A DNA stretch of 64,000 bases from Atriophallophorus winterbourni (GCA_013407085.1 JACCGJ010001991.1:1-64000), one strand, 5' to 3'; shown: positions 1-11,600, counted from the stretch's first letter. Notes: generated by a model not told the origin, from the sequence alone. A program made the numbers and translations.

Positions 1-368
1 GCGACAGACCGACTCATGCAATAAGTGTCCATCCACGACGTGTCGTTGTTTATCTACACCACCAGTGGAACTGCTCAGAGAAATACACAAAGTGCAATCA
101 ATTTAACTCTAACATTCTCAACGTGAGACTGACAACTCGTTGCTAAAACCTGAGAAATACCACACAATCATCCCCAGTCGAATCGATTTTTTCCGCTTTG
201 TTTGTACTTGTGGTTGACCCCGTTAAAGTGAAACAATCGGCTACGAAAATACTTATTTGCATAAATTTCCATCACACACGCCCCATAATTCGTGCTGTTG
301 GCGCTCATCAGTTAGGGACAGTGTGATAAGGTTCACTACGCCTTGAAGCAATCAACGGTTCACGAAAC
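1..368. other. no recognisable feature
   Basis: I see no convincing coding sequence, structured repeat or RNA gene in this stretch. Confidence 0.3.
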
Positions 369-1876
369 GTGTCTTCTGTGAGTAGTAAATTTAAACCTGT
401 CACGTGTCTCAACTGCCTCACATACGTCTCACGAAAAATGCGACAAATCAATTATTCCAGAGTCGATAATGTTCTTAATTGCTGTCAAACGAAACCAAAA
501 GAGGATTTGCCTGCTTTGAAAAGTGTCCAGCAATGCAACCTGGATGATCGCATGCTGACCTTAGATATCAGAATACAAACGTTGAAAACATCATTAGAGA
601 TTCTGGTCTCAGCTCAGAACTCTAAGTTTGCCCGTATAGCTTCCGGAAAACCCGAAAACAGTCTGTAATACCAACCAGTTAAATTATGTATCTGCAAATC
701 ATTCCACTCAAACGCTGAACTGTTACATATGTGACGACTTTTCTTGAACAACACGCCCTCATCAATATGCCACCTTTATAAAAGCTTCTGTCAACTGCAT
801 GTCTGACCGAAACTCTACTCACAAGAAAAAGGTTACAAAGCTCAAGCCATCAGCTCATCTAAAAAGTCAGCTGAATCCCTTGGTTTCAAAGGTGAAGATC
901 AAAAGACCGCAAAAAATTCTCAGCGTAATCTGTACAAAACATACAGAAATCCAAGGAGACACCTCTAGTGAATAAACAGTTGCACGAACTAGAACAATGG
1001 TCCAACCTCTGTACGATGCTAGGTGTGGAAACCATAACACCTACAGCAGTTACAGGATTGGTCCGCCACACAGGCTCTCCAATTTTAGATAAACCACGTT
1101 TACTGTTATTTTCAGCGTGATTTTCCCGAGTGAAAAAGTTGAATGTGCGCCGACATAGCCTGTTGGAAATAAAAGGACGTCTTGACGTTCGTATGAAGAT
1201 CAACGAGCGCAGTGTTATCCTTCTAGGCATTCCAGAGGCTGCCAAATAGGTTGTTAAACAACAGCACCACTATAAACAATGGCTTTAGATCGCAGAAACG
1301 ATAGGAGCGCGAGAGTGTGCTGTTGTGAATACCTTCAGGATACCCCGATCACCAAATTATAAATGTAACGGACCATCTCCTTTCAACATCATTTTCCTGA
1401 CAAAAGCTATGATAGACTTCGTCTGAAATGCTTGGCGATTACAGATGACAAATATCCTCAGTGACGCCAGAATAACCACACCTATGGCAGCCTCAGAAAC
1501 GTAAGCTGAATTATCGCCATACAAGGACACTAAAGACACAAATTTAGAAAGCGGTTCAAAAAACCACAAAGGTCCAGTCCTCGGGGTTTGGACCAATGAA
1601 CATCATTCATACATCAGTGCTGCACATCAAAACCACTATTAAATGTTAATAGTATGCGGGTGCAGATTCGTACGTCCACACAGTAGGAAACACCAGTTTT
1701 AAATGGATACCTAGATAGAAAAAGAGAATATTCTTGACATTTCAGATTGTACCGATGATCATGAAGACAACGCCGGTATTGCTTATGGTGAAGTGATGCC
1801 GCTGATGATGAGCAATATCGTAAAAAAGTGGAGACAACAACAATTATAAAATATCGTATCTTTTCCCTTTTCATAA
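369..1876 (+). pseudogene. possible decayed ORF1 of a non-LTR retrotransposon
   Basis: A 99-codon open frame at 369-668 has paired cysteines (CLNCL, later NCC). Downstream, several frames broken by stops carry phrases typical of ORF1 proteins of CR1/L2-type elements, such as INERSVILLGIPEAAK near 1200-1246 and PNYKCNGPSPFNIIFL near 1350-1390. No single frame survives across the region. A CR1-like RT end lies 0.8 kb downstream on the same strand, so both could be one old insertion. The assignment rests only on these short resemblances. Confidence 0.3.
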
Positions 1877-2684
1877 ATATATCCTGATCATTATTCGCAA
1901 GAATTGTGGATGCAGAAAATTGTAATTTAGTTTTTACTGTGCTACATTGCAGGTTTGGCCGCAGTACAATGTCTGTTGCTTTATTTTGCCCAAATAATCG
2001 ATTTTGAAAGCATCAAGTAAGTACATTTTCAAATGAAAGTAGCCGATGATATAATTGTCATATTTGATGTCATATTTTTATCTGTTCAACAGTCATGAGT
2101 ATCATAATTAAGGATAATATTGTACAGACCAATGCTTTGTGATCATATAATCTTGACGGAATCAAACTAACAAATGAAACGGCCTGGGACCGCGTTTAAT
2201 AAGCCGAAACGCTCCGCAAGGTTGATGAGCATACAAATCGGATGGAGGTGCCTACGTCTCTGCCCATACCAACAGCAATCAAACAGACTGAATGAGTAGA
2301 GGGACAGCAGCACGACTATTTTCTTGTGACTTACACTATCATGTTTATCACAATTTCGGCATCAGTGGCTTGTTTTTATATTTGACGAAACATACGCTTT
2401 TTGTGAGTAAACAATGTAAATAGATCACTTCACGCTATATAATACACACACGTTGAACGGAATTCAGTGTCATGTGATATTGCATAAACTGCTTTGTTCA
2501 ATGTCGAACTTGGACTGCGTGATAACGGATCACGAACTAATCGATTTTTTGTAAATATTTTGTTAGCTATCGCCTAAGCTGTCCTGAAATTGTCTTACCT
2601 AAATCTTCTTGACACGTTGTAACAAACCATGTAGATCGAAGAGAATGCTTCCTCAGTTTTCACTAGGCAACACTTGTTGACCAG
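1877..2684. other. unassigned stretch
   Basis: AT-rich, no open frame of note and no match to the repeat families found elsewhere in the window. It could be the missing middle of a decayed CR1-like element, but I see no RT motifs here. Confidence 0.3.
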
Positions 2685-3110
2685 AAGAAGAAGAAGAAAT
2701 TGGCTTTATTCGTATACACGAATATTCAGCCATTACAATCATTTCACCACAAAATTTATGAAATAATGACGAAGGATATCGAACTACTCGACAATATTTA
2801 TCATCGTGCTACAAAGTTGGTCTCCCGGTACAGAAATTTGCCTTTCACAGAGCGAATGTTAAAACTGAACCTACAAGATTTTACCCAACGGCGGATACGT
2901 AGTGACCTTATGTTGACCTTCAAAATCCTGCATTCTGTAAACCATCCCCTTAAACACTTGCTAAATCCCAATGACCTTACTAGAACACGAACACATTCAA
3001 AGGCTTTAAGCATTCCGCATTCTCGATTGGATATACGTCGTAATTTTTTCTCCGTAAGAATTTGTTTCACTTGGAACTATTTGGCTGAAGAAATCACACG
3101 ATCATAATCT
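2685..3110 (+). pseudogene. CR1-like non-LTR retrotransposon, C-terminal end of RT polyprotein (remnant)
   Basis: An open frame reads through the conserved C-terminal region of CR1-clade polyproteins: LLDNIYHRATKLVSRYRNL, then FTERMLKLNLQDFTQRRIRSD, then RNFFSVRICFTWNYL. This is the part after the RT thumb; catalytic motifs are absent. The fragment begins at a short repeat (GAA-rich run, then a phrase like TTTATTCGTATACACGAAT) that recurs at 5935-6012 and 26185-26235, perhaps a terminal sequence of another family. The same phrases recur at 13915-14700 (minus) and 30130-30285 (plus), showing this is a dispersed family and not a host gene. Dead copy. Confidence 0.7.
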
Positions 3111-3600
3111 GTTGAGGTTTTCGCTTCCAAACTCGATGAGTTTTTGACGAACCATACGGTATACGAATGTCCCTATTGATTTTTGAGATATTTTATATTT
3201 TTTATATATTTTTATATGTTCCATATACCTTGTCATCCAATGGTTATTGTTAAGCTTAATGCTTTTTCTACCATACAATTTTCTGAGTTCTGAGCTCTGA
3301 GGTCCCGGCATCCAGTTTAAATTTGTCAGCTGAACAAATGACCATGTTTAACCAAACTTTTCGGGACAAAAGTTTCACTGCAATTCCCAATATCTCGTAA
3401 GTCGTTCAAAAGTGCGCGTCCAAAATTGACCACAGTTGAAACGAAAACATTGGATGCATTTGGTTTACGGATGGAGTTGAAATTCAACGAAAAAAAACGG
3501 AAAAACGAGTGGAGAAATTAATTTAATTTGCGGTCGATTTGAAGGCCCAGAAAAAGTGGGCTAGGATTCACCTAATCACCTTCCTGTAAGAGTTTGGGGT
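3111..3600. other. unassigned AT-rich stretch
   Basis: AT-rich, including an alternating TTTTTATAT run near 3190-3220. No coding signal seen. Confidence 0.3.
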
Positions 3601-3604
3601 TCGT

Positions 3605-4316
3605 TGAGTTCGTTGTTGAAGTTGTAATGGCTTCTTTGGTACTGTTGGTATAGGTAATTTTCTATACGTCACGCGCATATGTCTTTCGATTCAATATGTT
3701 GGATAAACATGTTCACTCACAAAAACGTATTAGCCCTAGTCTATCCACCAAATTCTCTTAAGAACAAATCCGAGTTGCTCGAGTTTAAATAAATTACTTA
3801 CCACATTTCGTCTCATCTTCATTGGAACTGCGCTCATGAAATGTGTGTACTGTCCAACTAATGTTGCTTTTCGGAAAACCCTTCCACTCAAACTTTCATC
3901 TAATATTCCAGCTAGGATATCATCTAGGAAAGCTAAGCGTCCATTGTGTTTTGTTCGTGTTTAGAAGCGATAATTCATAAGCATTATTAAGATCAACGAG
4001 TAAGTTGTCAATATCCAACTTCTCACTGAAATAAATACCGTATAATCCACATATCATTCATAAATATCGTGGTTCTCTACTGATGCTTTCCATGGTCCTT
4101 GCTCTAGCATAGCTAACAAAATGTCCGCCAGGAAATGTACCAGAGTTAAACCCATAGCTAATAAATTGATTTGACGCTTAATTTTACCATCAAACCGAAA
4201 TTGCGCGCTTAGCTTTCCTTGATGTTTTGCTGGCACGAAGACCAGATAAAAGCTTGAGTTTGTGGATTCATCAAAATCTAACATGGGTGCACGGTACACA
4301 CACTTCTTGAGCACAC
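3605..4316 (-). pseudogene. Penelope-like element, reverse transcriptase remnant
   Basis: Read on the minus strand, 4316-4055 gives FRFDGKIKRQINLLAMGL then VHFLADILLAMLE, matching the Penelope RT stretch usually read as a DGVAMGSPLGPLLADIF-type motif, with the active region degraded. After frame slips come TKHNGRLAFLDDILAG, VFRKATLVGQYTHF, PMKMRRNVVSNLF and, near 3620-3680, RKLPIPTVPKKPL. These are the ordered C-terminal RT blocks of Penelope-like elements. At least two frameshifts and several stops make it a fossil. A second copy with the same blocks is at 25150-25910 on the plus strand. No GIY-YIG domain follows it. Confidence 0.75.
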
Positions 4317-4739
4317 TCCTGGTGAAGATATGATGAAATGTCTACTCTGGGTTCAACATTTGACATGCTGTTATGATTCTTTATAAAATAATAAAATTTC
4401 TTTTGATCTCAATTAGTAATCTGGGTTTGATTTCCTAGTATAAGGCGGTCAAATTTACTTCTCTGTTAATGAGGCAACTGCAAGTGCAGTCTAGCGGCTC
4501 TCCTGGCTCTGTCTCAACGTTTGATACTCGCATCTATCTTATCCATAATATTAATTTGTCTTTTGTGAGGGGAATCCGGTCGAATGTACTTTTGGCTCTA
4601 AAATATGTCAATGGAAATAACGGATCCGTTTCCGAGTGTTTGTAACCAAGTATACGCTAGTCATTACTTAAAATGTGAAACAAAGAGAAAAATAATGTAT
4701 TCTATTGACGTTTTTGCTGTATCGATTTTAATGTAACGT
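4317..4739. other. unassigned stretch
   Basis: No coding or repeat signal that I can place. Confidence 0.25.
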
Positions 4740-4815
4740 AACGAGTACAAGACATAGAGGAGTTTGTGAGTCACGGTTTCTGGCTGTTGGCGGCCATCAG
4801 GCGAAGACCATAAAA
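4740..4815 (-). repeat. HHR repeat fragment with degenerate hammerhead
   Basis: On the minus strand the phrase CTGATGG...AACAGCCAGAAACC matches the hammerhead core of the HHR repeat family, but the conserved A9 is G and the stem II bases are disrupted. It belongs to the family whose best copies are at 24650-25110, 28053-28090 and 48169-48210. Not expected to cleave. Confidence 0.55.
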
Positions 4816-5029
4816 TTAGTGAGCCGTGTATTTCGTTCAAAGAGGAATCTTCATATCGGAGATCCTTCATCGCGCTTGCCTTTAGATACCTTAGTCAAAG
4901 AGAATTGCTTGTTGAATTTATCTTGTAGATATATGTGAATATTAGTTCAGGAGAAATTTGTACAGAATTTGTTGTTGTTATTGTTTAAATTGGTCAAAGC
5001 TGAAATTTTCCTGATGGAAAACAAAATTT

Positions 5030-5930
5030 GTGTGCAATCAGTTAGAGCAGTTTTTGGTAAGGTTTCACTTGTGACTCAGAAGCTCAGAAGGGTGATAGTC
5101 AGGACAGGGAACATGACTTAGTAGTAGTCAACCCCCAACACTGATTTGACCTTACCGCTAAACAGCCTATAGTAGCCCTCGGGGTATTATGTCACGTAAG
5201 CATGACCAGTATCAATGGTCGATTTGATTAATACCGTGTGTACGCACGTCAATCCAACACAAGTGAACACGGTCAAGGTCAATTGACAAGCGCAAAAGTA
5301 CATAACTAATGGGGTTGAGGCTGAACGATTATTAAAGGAAAAGAAAAAACTAATTTACTATTAAACAAAGTTATATTTGTATGCCACTGTTAGATAGGGT
5401 TCTTACAAAGAACCACGACGTTCAAATACAGAATCACAAAGTGATTCCTGGCGCATATAAAAGACCAATGTATTGTTGTGCTCACACCCCCATCCCTTAC
5501 ACACCACTACCGGTTTCTGTTTTTTACTATTAGTTATAAGGTGAATAAGACTATATACGTTCGTATCAGTGCGAGTGCCAGATCGTGGAGATTTCTGCTC
5601 CATCTACCTTATTGACTGCCAGTCCCCCTGCCTTTTCAATTACGACCGCCTCTGCATGTATGAGGTTTGGCCATGCGGTTTATTACCGCGTCTAAATACT
5701 TCCACATTTTCTAGATCGATGTTCTGGCCTGTATCTAAAACGTGCTCAGCCAAGGCTGAATTACGAAAAAGAGATAAATGTTCTCCCCTGTCTTCTTTCT
5801 TCTTCTTCTTCCTATCAGCCTTGGTCTGACGAAGCTTCTGAGTCACAAGTGAAACGTTACCAAAAACTCTTCTAACCGATTACACACAAATTTCGGTCCC
5901 AAACAAATTCCAATTTTCATGTTCTTCGGT
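5030..5930 (-). mobile_element. Penelope-like element 3' unit: endonuclease remnant between inverted repeats
   Basis: Minus-strand reading at 5840-5540 gives SALAEHVLDTGQNIDLENVE, which resembles the C-terminal region of the GIY-YIG endonuclease of Penelope-like elements, then (frame slips) EAVVIEKAGGLAVNKVDGAE. A related protein phrase, EAVEIVKAVNKVDGAEISII, is encoded at 57447-57700. The unit is bounded by an inverted pair: about 5032-5096 and 5815-5895 are reverse complements of each other (common phrase AAGTGAAACGTTACCAAAAA). An HHR repeat sits at 5380-5535 just downstream of the endonuclease. Penelope-like elements are known for terminal repeats in unusual orientations, which fits. The catalytic GIY and YIG residues themselves are not visible. 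Confidence 0.6.
5380..5535 (-). repeat. HHR repeat, 5'-truncated
   Basis: Minus strand carries ACAGAAACCGGTAGTGG followed by the family body (ACATTGGTCTTTTATA, AATCACTTTGTGATTC, ATCTAACAGTGGCATAC in related spelling). The CTGATGA half of the hammerhead is missing. It directly follows the Penelope-like endonuclease remnant, a physical link between the two families. Confidence 0.65.
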
Positions 5931-5934
5931 TTCT

Positions 5935-6012
5935 TGCTAGAAGAAGCAGAATAAATTGACTTTATTCGTATACACGCATTGTCAGTGATTACAGTAATTT
6001 CACCACAAAAAA
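5935..6012 (+). repeat. short dispersed repeat
   Basis: GAAGAAGCAGAATAAATTGA followed by CTTTATTCGTATACACGCAT and TTTCACCACAAAA matches 2685-2755 almost base for base. A weaker copy is at 26185-26235. Possibly a terminal segment of a non-LTR element; no coding content. Confidence 0.6.
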
Positions 6013-8195
6013 TTGCTACTAGCTTATACAAATTTCTGGGTAACATATTTACTTAGTCCGATTGGAGATTTATATTTAAAATTCTCGATATAAGGATAAA
6101 CTAAACGTAAACTGGCTAGATAGAATTCGTTTTGATTAACTCCAAATACATGGTTATATAGGGTCTGCGAGGATCAAAAATATTCCAAGTTGATGGTCTG
6201 TGTTTAATAGTAAGCCGTGATTGTGCACATATCATTTCTAGCGATTGATTCAATGGCTAATTTTCATGTTATGTACACGTGACCTGACTCCTAAATGAAA
6301 ATATTCATTTCTTTCCAAATAAGCTGCCTTCCGAACAAAACAAGAAACACCTTGGTCTATCCTTGTATTTCAATCACATCGATTTCGGTTCTATCGCTGT
6401 GCGTGTTCTGGGCTTTCCGGTACTATCGCCACTGGGACGAATGGTTGGGCTGTGCAATTAGCGTGAGCGTCTCCATGTATATGTGGATCATTTTGCTGAT
6501 GGAAGAAGATGAAAATATTATTGTGCATTCATTCGTGATAAAACTGGTTGTATTGACAATAATTCACGTGAGTCTAGCGGTGTTGGATGACCGTTTCTGA
6601 GATCGCTAAACAATCTCCTGCTTGCAATTGGTTTTCCAGCACATTTCACAAGTGTTGATGTCTGGTGCAAGGTGATTATATTTAATCTTCCTATATCCAG
6701 TTCACACTTGAGAATTTTTGGGAATCCGCACTATGTATACATTCCCAACCTGCTTACCCGCGAGCTTTCCCGACCATCGCAAACGCTTGCAAAATATTAA
6801 ACCCAAATACTACTTGTGAGTAGCGAGAATATTTTTCTACGACAATTAACTACCACCTAAATGGAGCATCGTTGTGTACATAGAGATTTAATCGCCTTTC
6901 GAGTCAATGTACAGCAGTAGGAATACCCTTCATTTCTGAAATCAATCCAATTTATTATAGTATAAATGGTATTTAGAGATCTGATCGAGAACTGCTGTGG
7001 AGCAGCGAACTTGCGCAATCACACACACACACGCACCAAGCCGTATTGATTTACGCTTTTCCCATTGGTCCAAGTTTATGCGCATTGAGTTGTATTCAAA
7101 TGATCCAATACACAGCTTGTGTTGGTGTTCGACTGAACTTGATTCACACTGCCAACTAGTCCGTTACGTTGAGGGCCATCTGTCAAACGTTAAACAACCC
7201 CTAATGCCACAAAGCAAGAGAATGACGTTGCGAATATGAAAAGGAATCGAACAGAGAGATAAATTATATGCGAATCATCTATTTTTACTGGATACCTCAA
7301 GTGTGCCACTACGATCTGATTTGTCTTGCGATTTCGTTGCAACTGGTTTGCCGTTCAGCCTCTATAATTTTTGAGTTTGTTTGACCAAGTATGACGGAAT
7401 GCATCTCGTTCAATAACTACAGATATTTTCCATATTCTCATGTCTTTGATCAAGTTTCTAAGGATGACATCAGCTTAAGTTGAAGATTATTATTTATGTT
7501 GGAGATTGGACCTAAGACAGACAATTGCTTGAGTTCCTGGAGGAACATAGGGCCTCAAGACAGACAATAGCTATACAATATTCACTCAATACAGCATATA
7601 TCAGTCTCCTTCAACGCAAACCATGCAAATAAATGTATCAAGCGAACATATTTTCACTGCGCCTGGTGAAGCTAGCAAATTTCTAATTCAAGGATTCATC
7701 ATTAACAAAGTAAACGCTTTACAATAAGACATAATTACGGTATGATTACAAATGTTAAAAATTACTAGTATATGAAGTGTAGAGTATATAAAATGTACGG
7801 CTCATAAAAGTTCTTTATTTGCAGATGTAGGTCCAATTTCGATTTAAATATAGCCATGCCAGTGTCCACCACATGTTCAGAAACTAAATACCCCTGACTC
7901 ATTTTTTTCGTTTTTTTTGGTACGCTAAAGGATTTCGGAATGTCAATCTACCAGAGCCTATTGAATTGGAAAATAATAAAATTCTATTGGAAACTGGGCA
8001 AGTATGTTTACGAACGATTCAATCGTCGGACATTGAAGAAGATGGTAAGACACCGATATAATTACGATTTGTTGTGATCATAAATATCGCACAGCCGTTT
8101 CTAGTGCTCAGGCCCATAGATTTGATCGGTGGCTCAAACAAAACACTGAACATTTATAAACCTCTTGAACGCTTGGTCAGGAATAACTCTGTGAT
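6013..8195. other. unassigned stretch; one hydrophobic open frame
   Basis: No recognisable gene. A 101-codon open frame at 6295-6600 (+) would encode two or three hydrophobic segments (for example VLSLCVFWAFRYY and MYMWIILLMEEDE). It has no recognised family, no splice context and no neighbours in support, so it may be chance. A (CA)n run lies near 7020. Confidence 0.2.
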
Positions 8196-8197
8196 CT

Positions 8198-8490
8198 TGT
8201 AAACAAGGTTAAACTTGAATGCCACTGTTGCATAGGGATCGTACAACGAACCACGATGTTCACACACAGAATCACATAGTGATTCGTGGTCAAGCACTCA
8301 AGGCGCTAATGGATGACCAAAGGGATGCGTTGCTCATATCCCCCGAAATTACGCTCCACTACCGGTTTGGTCATCCATTAGCGCCTTGAGTGCTTGACCA
8401 CGAATCATTATGTGATTCTGTGTGTGAACATCGTGGTTCGTTGTACCAACCCTATGCAACAGTGCCATTCAAGAATACACTTGTTTACCA
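8198..8490. repeat. large inverted repeat made of two HHR repeats head to head
   Basis: The left arm (about 8201-8320) and right arm (about 8367-8487) are reverse complements over about 120 bp with few mismatches, separated by about 46 bp. Examples: ATCACATAGTGATTCGTGGT on the left against ACCACGAATCATTATGTGAT on the right, and GCGCTAATGGATGACCAA against TTGGTCATCCATTAGCGC. Each arm is the body of the HHR repeat. The loop contains the stem III/cleavage half (ACTACCGGTTT, minus sense). A transcript would fold into a very stable hairpin. Confidence 0.8.
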
Positions 8491-8629
8491 TTTATCCATT
8501 GTTTCAAGGCTCACTGTAATCTTGTATTCGAACATTGTGGTTCGTTGTATCAACCTCTGTGACTTAGAATTAAAACTTTGTTCCACATTTTTTCGCTGTA
8601 TCAAGGCTCACTGAAACTAAGTCCTTGAA

Positions 8630-8790
8630 TCCTTGAGTTTCCGCCTGATCATGAAGAACAGCCAGAAACCGGTGGTGGTTTGTAAGTGTCGGAGATGTGA
8701 GCAACACAATACATTGGTCGAACACTTGACCAAGAATCATTCAGCGATTCGGTATTGGATTCATTGAGCCAACCATATATAACGGAAAAA
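8630..8790 (+). repeat. HHR repeat copy with disrupted hammerhead
   Basis: CAGCCAGAAACCGGTGGTGG at 8654-8673 is the 3' half of the hammerhead. The 5' core is interrupted (CTGATCATGAAGAACAG) and H17 would be G, so cleavage is not expected. The body continues through the usual ACACAATACATTGGTCGAAC phrase. Confidence 0.55.
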
Positions 8791-8995
8791 AACAATTTTT
8801 TATTCTACAGCAGATTATGTCCTCGCTGTTAGACAATCTATAATCCACCATAGATTTTGAAACCTAGTAGGCAACATTAAAAATAATCGGCGCTTTACTT
8901 AACATGCTTATCAAGCCAATCGAATGAATGCACATATCAGTTCACGTTTGCTTCGATGTAAAAGTTTATGACTGGAAACAATGAGGTTTTGTTTA

Positions 8996-9245
8996 AAGTC
9001 AGATTTGATTAATAAGTAGTATATGACGTTCGAAAGCAGAACTGAATCACGCGACCAGTTTTGCGTTTATTCCCGCTCATCAGGTATGCGTATCCGTGAC
9101 CTGGCATTTGAAAGCTGTTGCAAAATTATTCCAAACAGTTACCGGTGCTGCATTGCACCGACTGCGGGACTTAGCTTAGTCCCCACATGAAAGCAAAATT
9201 ACCATTTGCAAATGAGGGTTTATCCTCGAATTCGCAAACATTGAG
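8996..9245 (+). repeat. dispersed repeat, unknown class
   Basis: Shares long collinear similarity with 24258-24570: TTAATAAGTAGTATATGACG, GGTATGCGTATCCGTG, CAGTTACCGGTGCTGCATTG, TTGCAAATGAGGGTTTATCC. No coding capacity seen. It is probably a non-autonomous element or a terminal repeat. Confidence 0.6.
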
Positions 9246-10161
9246 GTTATATTACCGAACAATTGATAGTTAACATTATTGAACATATTGAACTATTTGT
9301 GATGCTGCTGTCGAGATTGTAAATTCGCTGTTGCACCGCATCCTACACGTAGATCCTGAATTTTACTAATGTGTGAGATTTATCGCCGGCTGTGACAGCG
9401 AAACATTATGGAAGATGAATATTTATATGCTGTAATACATACGACGGAATTATCAAGTATTATATGACGTGCAGACTGTTTATGAATAAATACACTCTCG
9501 AACTGGTACAGTTTCCTGCAAGTAAATTTGAGAATTTGATGAAAGTAGTTAGGGGTCTTTTTCGTAGCCAATCATAATGCGAGTACAATAATCCGATCGA
9601 TTTCACAGCAAACCCCGAATGAAATCACCGGTCATCCGTCGTTTCATCTATCTTCGATTAAAAGCAAGCGAGAATCAAGTCCAGTCATACCGACTGAGGT
9701 ACGTTTTGTAATTTTTTCCCGCTCGACGAAAGATAATGTTTCCTCTTGCTAAAATTTACCCCACATCATTCAACGCAAAAGGCCGGGTTCCAATAGAACC
9801 AAGCTGATCACATGTGGTCATGGATCAAAGAGTTTTTCCATCTTTGTTTACGCGAATCATCACGAAATTAGTTAGCTGCGATGCGGGTAGAATTTCCGCT
9901 GTTCACTTGAATCAAGCTAGCTACATTTAATTGATGAGTAAAATTAGTACGAATGTTGAAATCGATTGTACGAATAGAGGATGTTACCAGCATATTAACG
10001 AGTCCTTTCCACCACTAATATAAGAGGTGAGAGAAAGCCGGAATGCCGTATGCGTCAGGTCATTTCAAGTCTACGAGTGTCAAATATCGGGCCACTTATC
10101 ACAACCCTTTAGTTTCGTTGGTTCAACGATAACCACGTCAACACCCACGTTCAACTGTCGC
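9246..10161. other. unassigned stretch with a repeat near its end
   Basis: No gene recognised. Bases 10027-10100 (GAGAGAAAGCCGGAATG, then GTCAGGTCATTTCAAGTC) belong to a dispersed family also at 11450-11500 (+) and 17220-17275 (minus). Confidence 0.3.
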
Positions 10162-10165
10162 TTAA

Positions 10166-10741
10166 CCCCTTCAGGACGGATGTAACCTTTTGGTTATATG
10201 AACTTCGCAAGTCATTTTAAGCTAATTCTAACTGAATTTTCCGAATTTTTTTGCACGGCGGCATACAGAATTTTGTCAACTGCAGGATAGTTTTCTTCTT
10301 TGATCGCAATCATCATTGACTTGTCCACAGTGAAAGAGAAAGTATGTGCTGGTGCGGGTTTCGAACGTATCCTCACAATTCACAGTTTTGTGAGCCGAAT
10401 AAAAATCGTGTGAAAGTCTCAGTTATTATAAATTTTGTTCCAGTATAAACTTAGGCATGCCTACAAAGACATTATGTAAAAAATTGGAATAAATCAGAAA
10501 ATCTTCGAAATGCGTTGCGTTTAAATAGATGTAACCTTTATGTTACATCCGGCAGAAGTCACCAAAATCGTAGACTGGTGACTTATGCCGGATGTAACCA
10601 ATTGGTTACATTTTGTTATTTTCTCAGTTATGTGAATATCACAAACTTTTTATATTATTTGTGTTATTTCACCCCTGGGCAACTCGTTTCCGAAGAAAAA
10701 TATTTTATTCCGGGTTAGAAAATAATTCAGGCATGAATGGG
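10166..10741. mobile_element. piggyBac-like MITE, copy 1 (576 bp)
   Basis: Flanked by TTAA at 10162-10165 and 10742-10745. The left terminus reads CCCCTTCAGG. The right terminus read inward on the other strand is CCATTCATGCC; copy 2 gives CCCTTTCAGG and CCCTTTCATG, so the ends are inverted repeats starting CCC, as in piggyBac superfamily elements. It aligns along its whole length with 56649-57225 with only scattered differences. Inside are palindromes, including perfect ATGTAACCAATTGGTTACAT at 10592-10611. It encodes no transposase, so it would be non-autonomous. The TTAA target and CCC termini are known piggyBac hallmarks; superfamily assignment is inference. Confidence 0.82.
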
Positions 10742-10744
10742 TTA

Positions 10745-11600
10745 AACATTGCGTTCAGATTCATCGCTGAGGTCAACCATTCAAACGCTCGTCGCGTCCA
10801 CCCACGCGTCTTAGAACGCGAGAGTAAGCCGATTGGAATCGGCGTTTATCACACACAAGACAAACAACAAAACACACATCTAACCGATTGCACTCAAATT
10901 CCTTTGCACATCTATCTTATTTAGGCAAATTAAGCAATCACAACACTGATGTGAAACATGTCTGTCCCGGTTGTCACTTTGATCTGATTTGTTAAACGAT
11001 GTCGTGCCAACCGGTATGTTTCAAGTCCTCACCATAGTGCTCGTTCGACCGACTTGGACCGATTGCATATCCATTAATCGCGGCTGACGTTAGCCAACTC
11101 CTCATACTTCTAAGGATTTGGTCGCTCGAAGCGTTCTGGTGTTATCCGAATTAGCACAGGTTTGAGATTGTCTTCGTTGGACATTTCAGTGCTTCCTGTT
11201 CATGTGCTGGGTTGGAGGGTGGTATTCTCCGTGATTAGCGCTTATCAGTATTGCACTTTGCACCTCCACACACCGTATCCTCAAGATGTCTTGTCATGGA
11301 TGCCAGGCTGCTCGTTCATGATCATTCACACATTTTCTGTCCACGTTTGATAATTGTGGTTGGCCACGGTAGATTGCTTTGTCAGGACAGGTCCGATTTT
11401 CGATCACCATAGGTTCTTTGTTTGGTCACGTGAGCAATTTTAGGGATGAGAGAAAGCCGGAATTGATTGATTCTGCCAGGTCATTTTAGTGCCTAATGCT
11501 CATGTGTTTTCTCGGATGGTGATGTTCTTCATATCACGTGAAAGATCGTGATTAGCGCTTATCCCGAATGAACTTCGCATCTCCAAAATAGAATATGTTG
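10745..11600 (+). repeat. dispersed non-coding repeat family
   Basis: Parts of this stretch match the minus strand of 16690-17275: AAGCAATCACAACACTGATG, GTCTGTCCCGGTTGTCAC-like, GATCTGATTTGT, GACCGATTGCATATC. The segment near 11450 repeats the GAGAGAAAGCCGGAAT phrase. No coding signal. Confidence 0.45.

Noticed and set aside
6295..6600. Possible small membrane protein
   Set aside because: Hydrophobic but with no start context, family, splice sites or neighbouring evidence; kept only as a remark.
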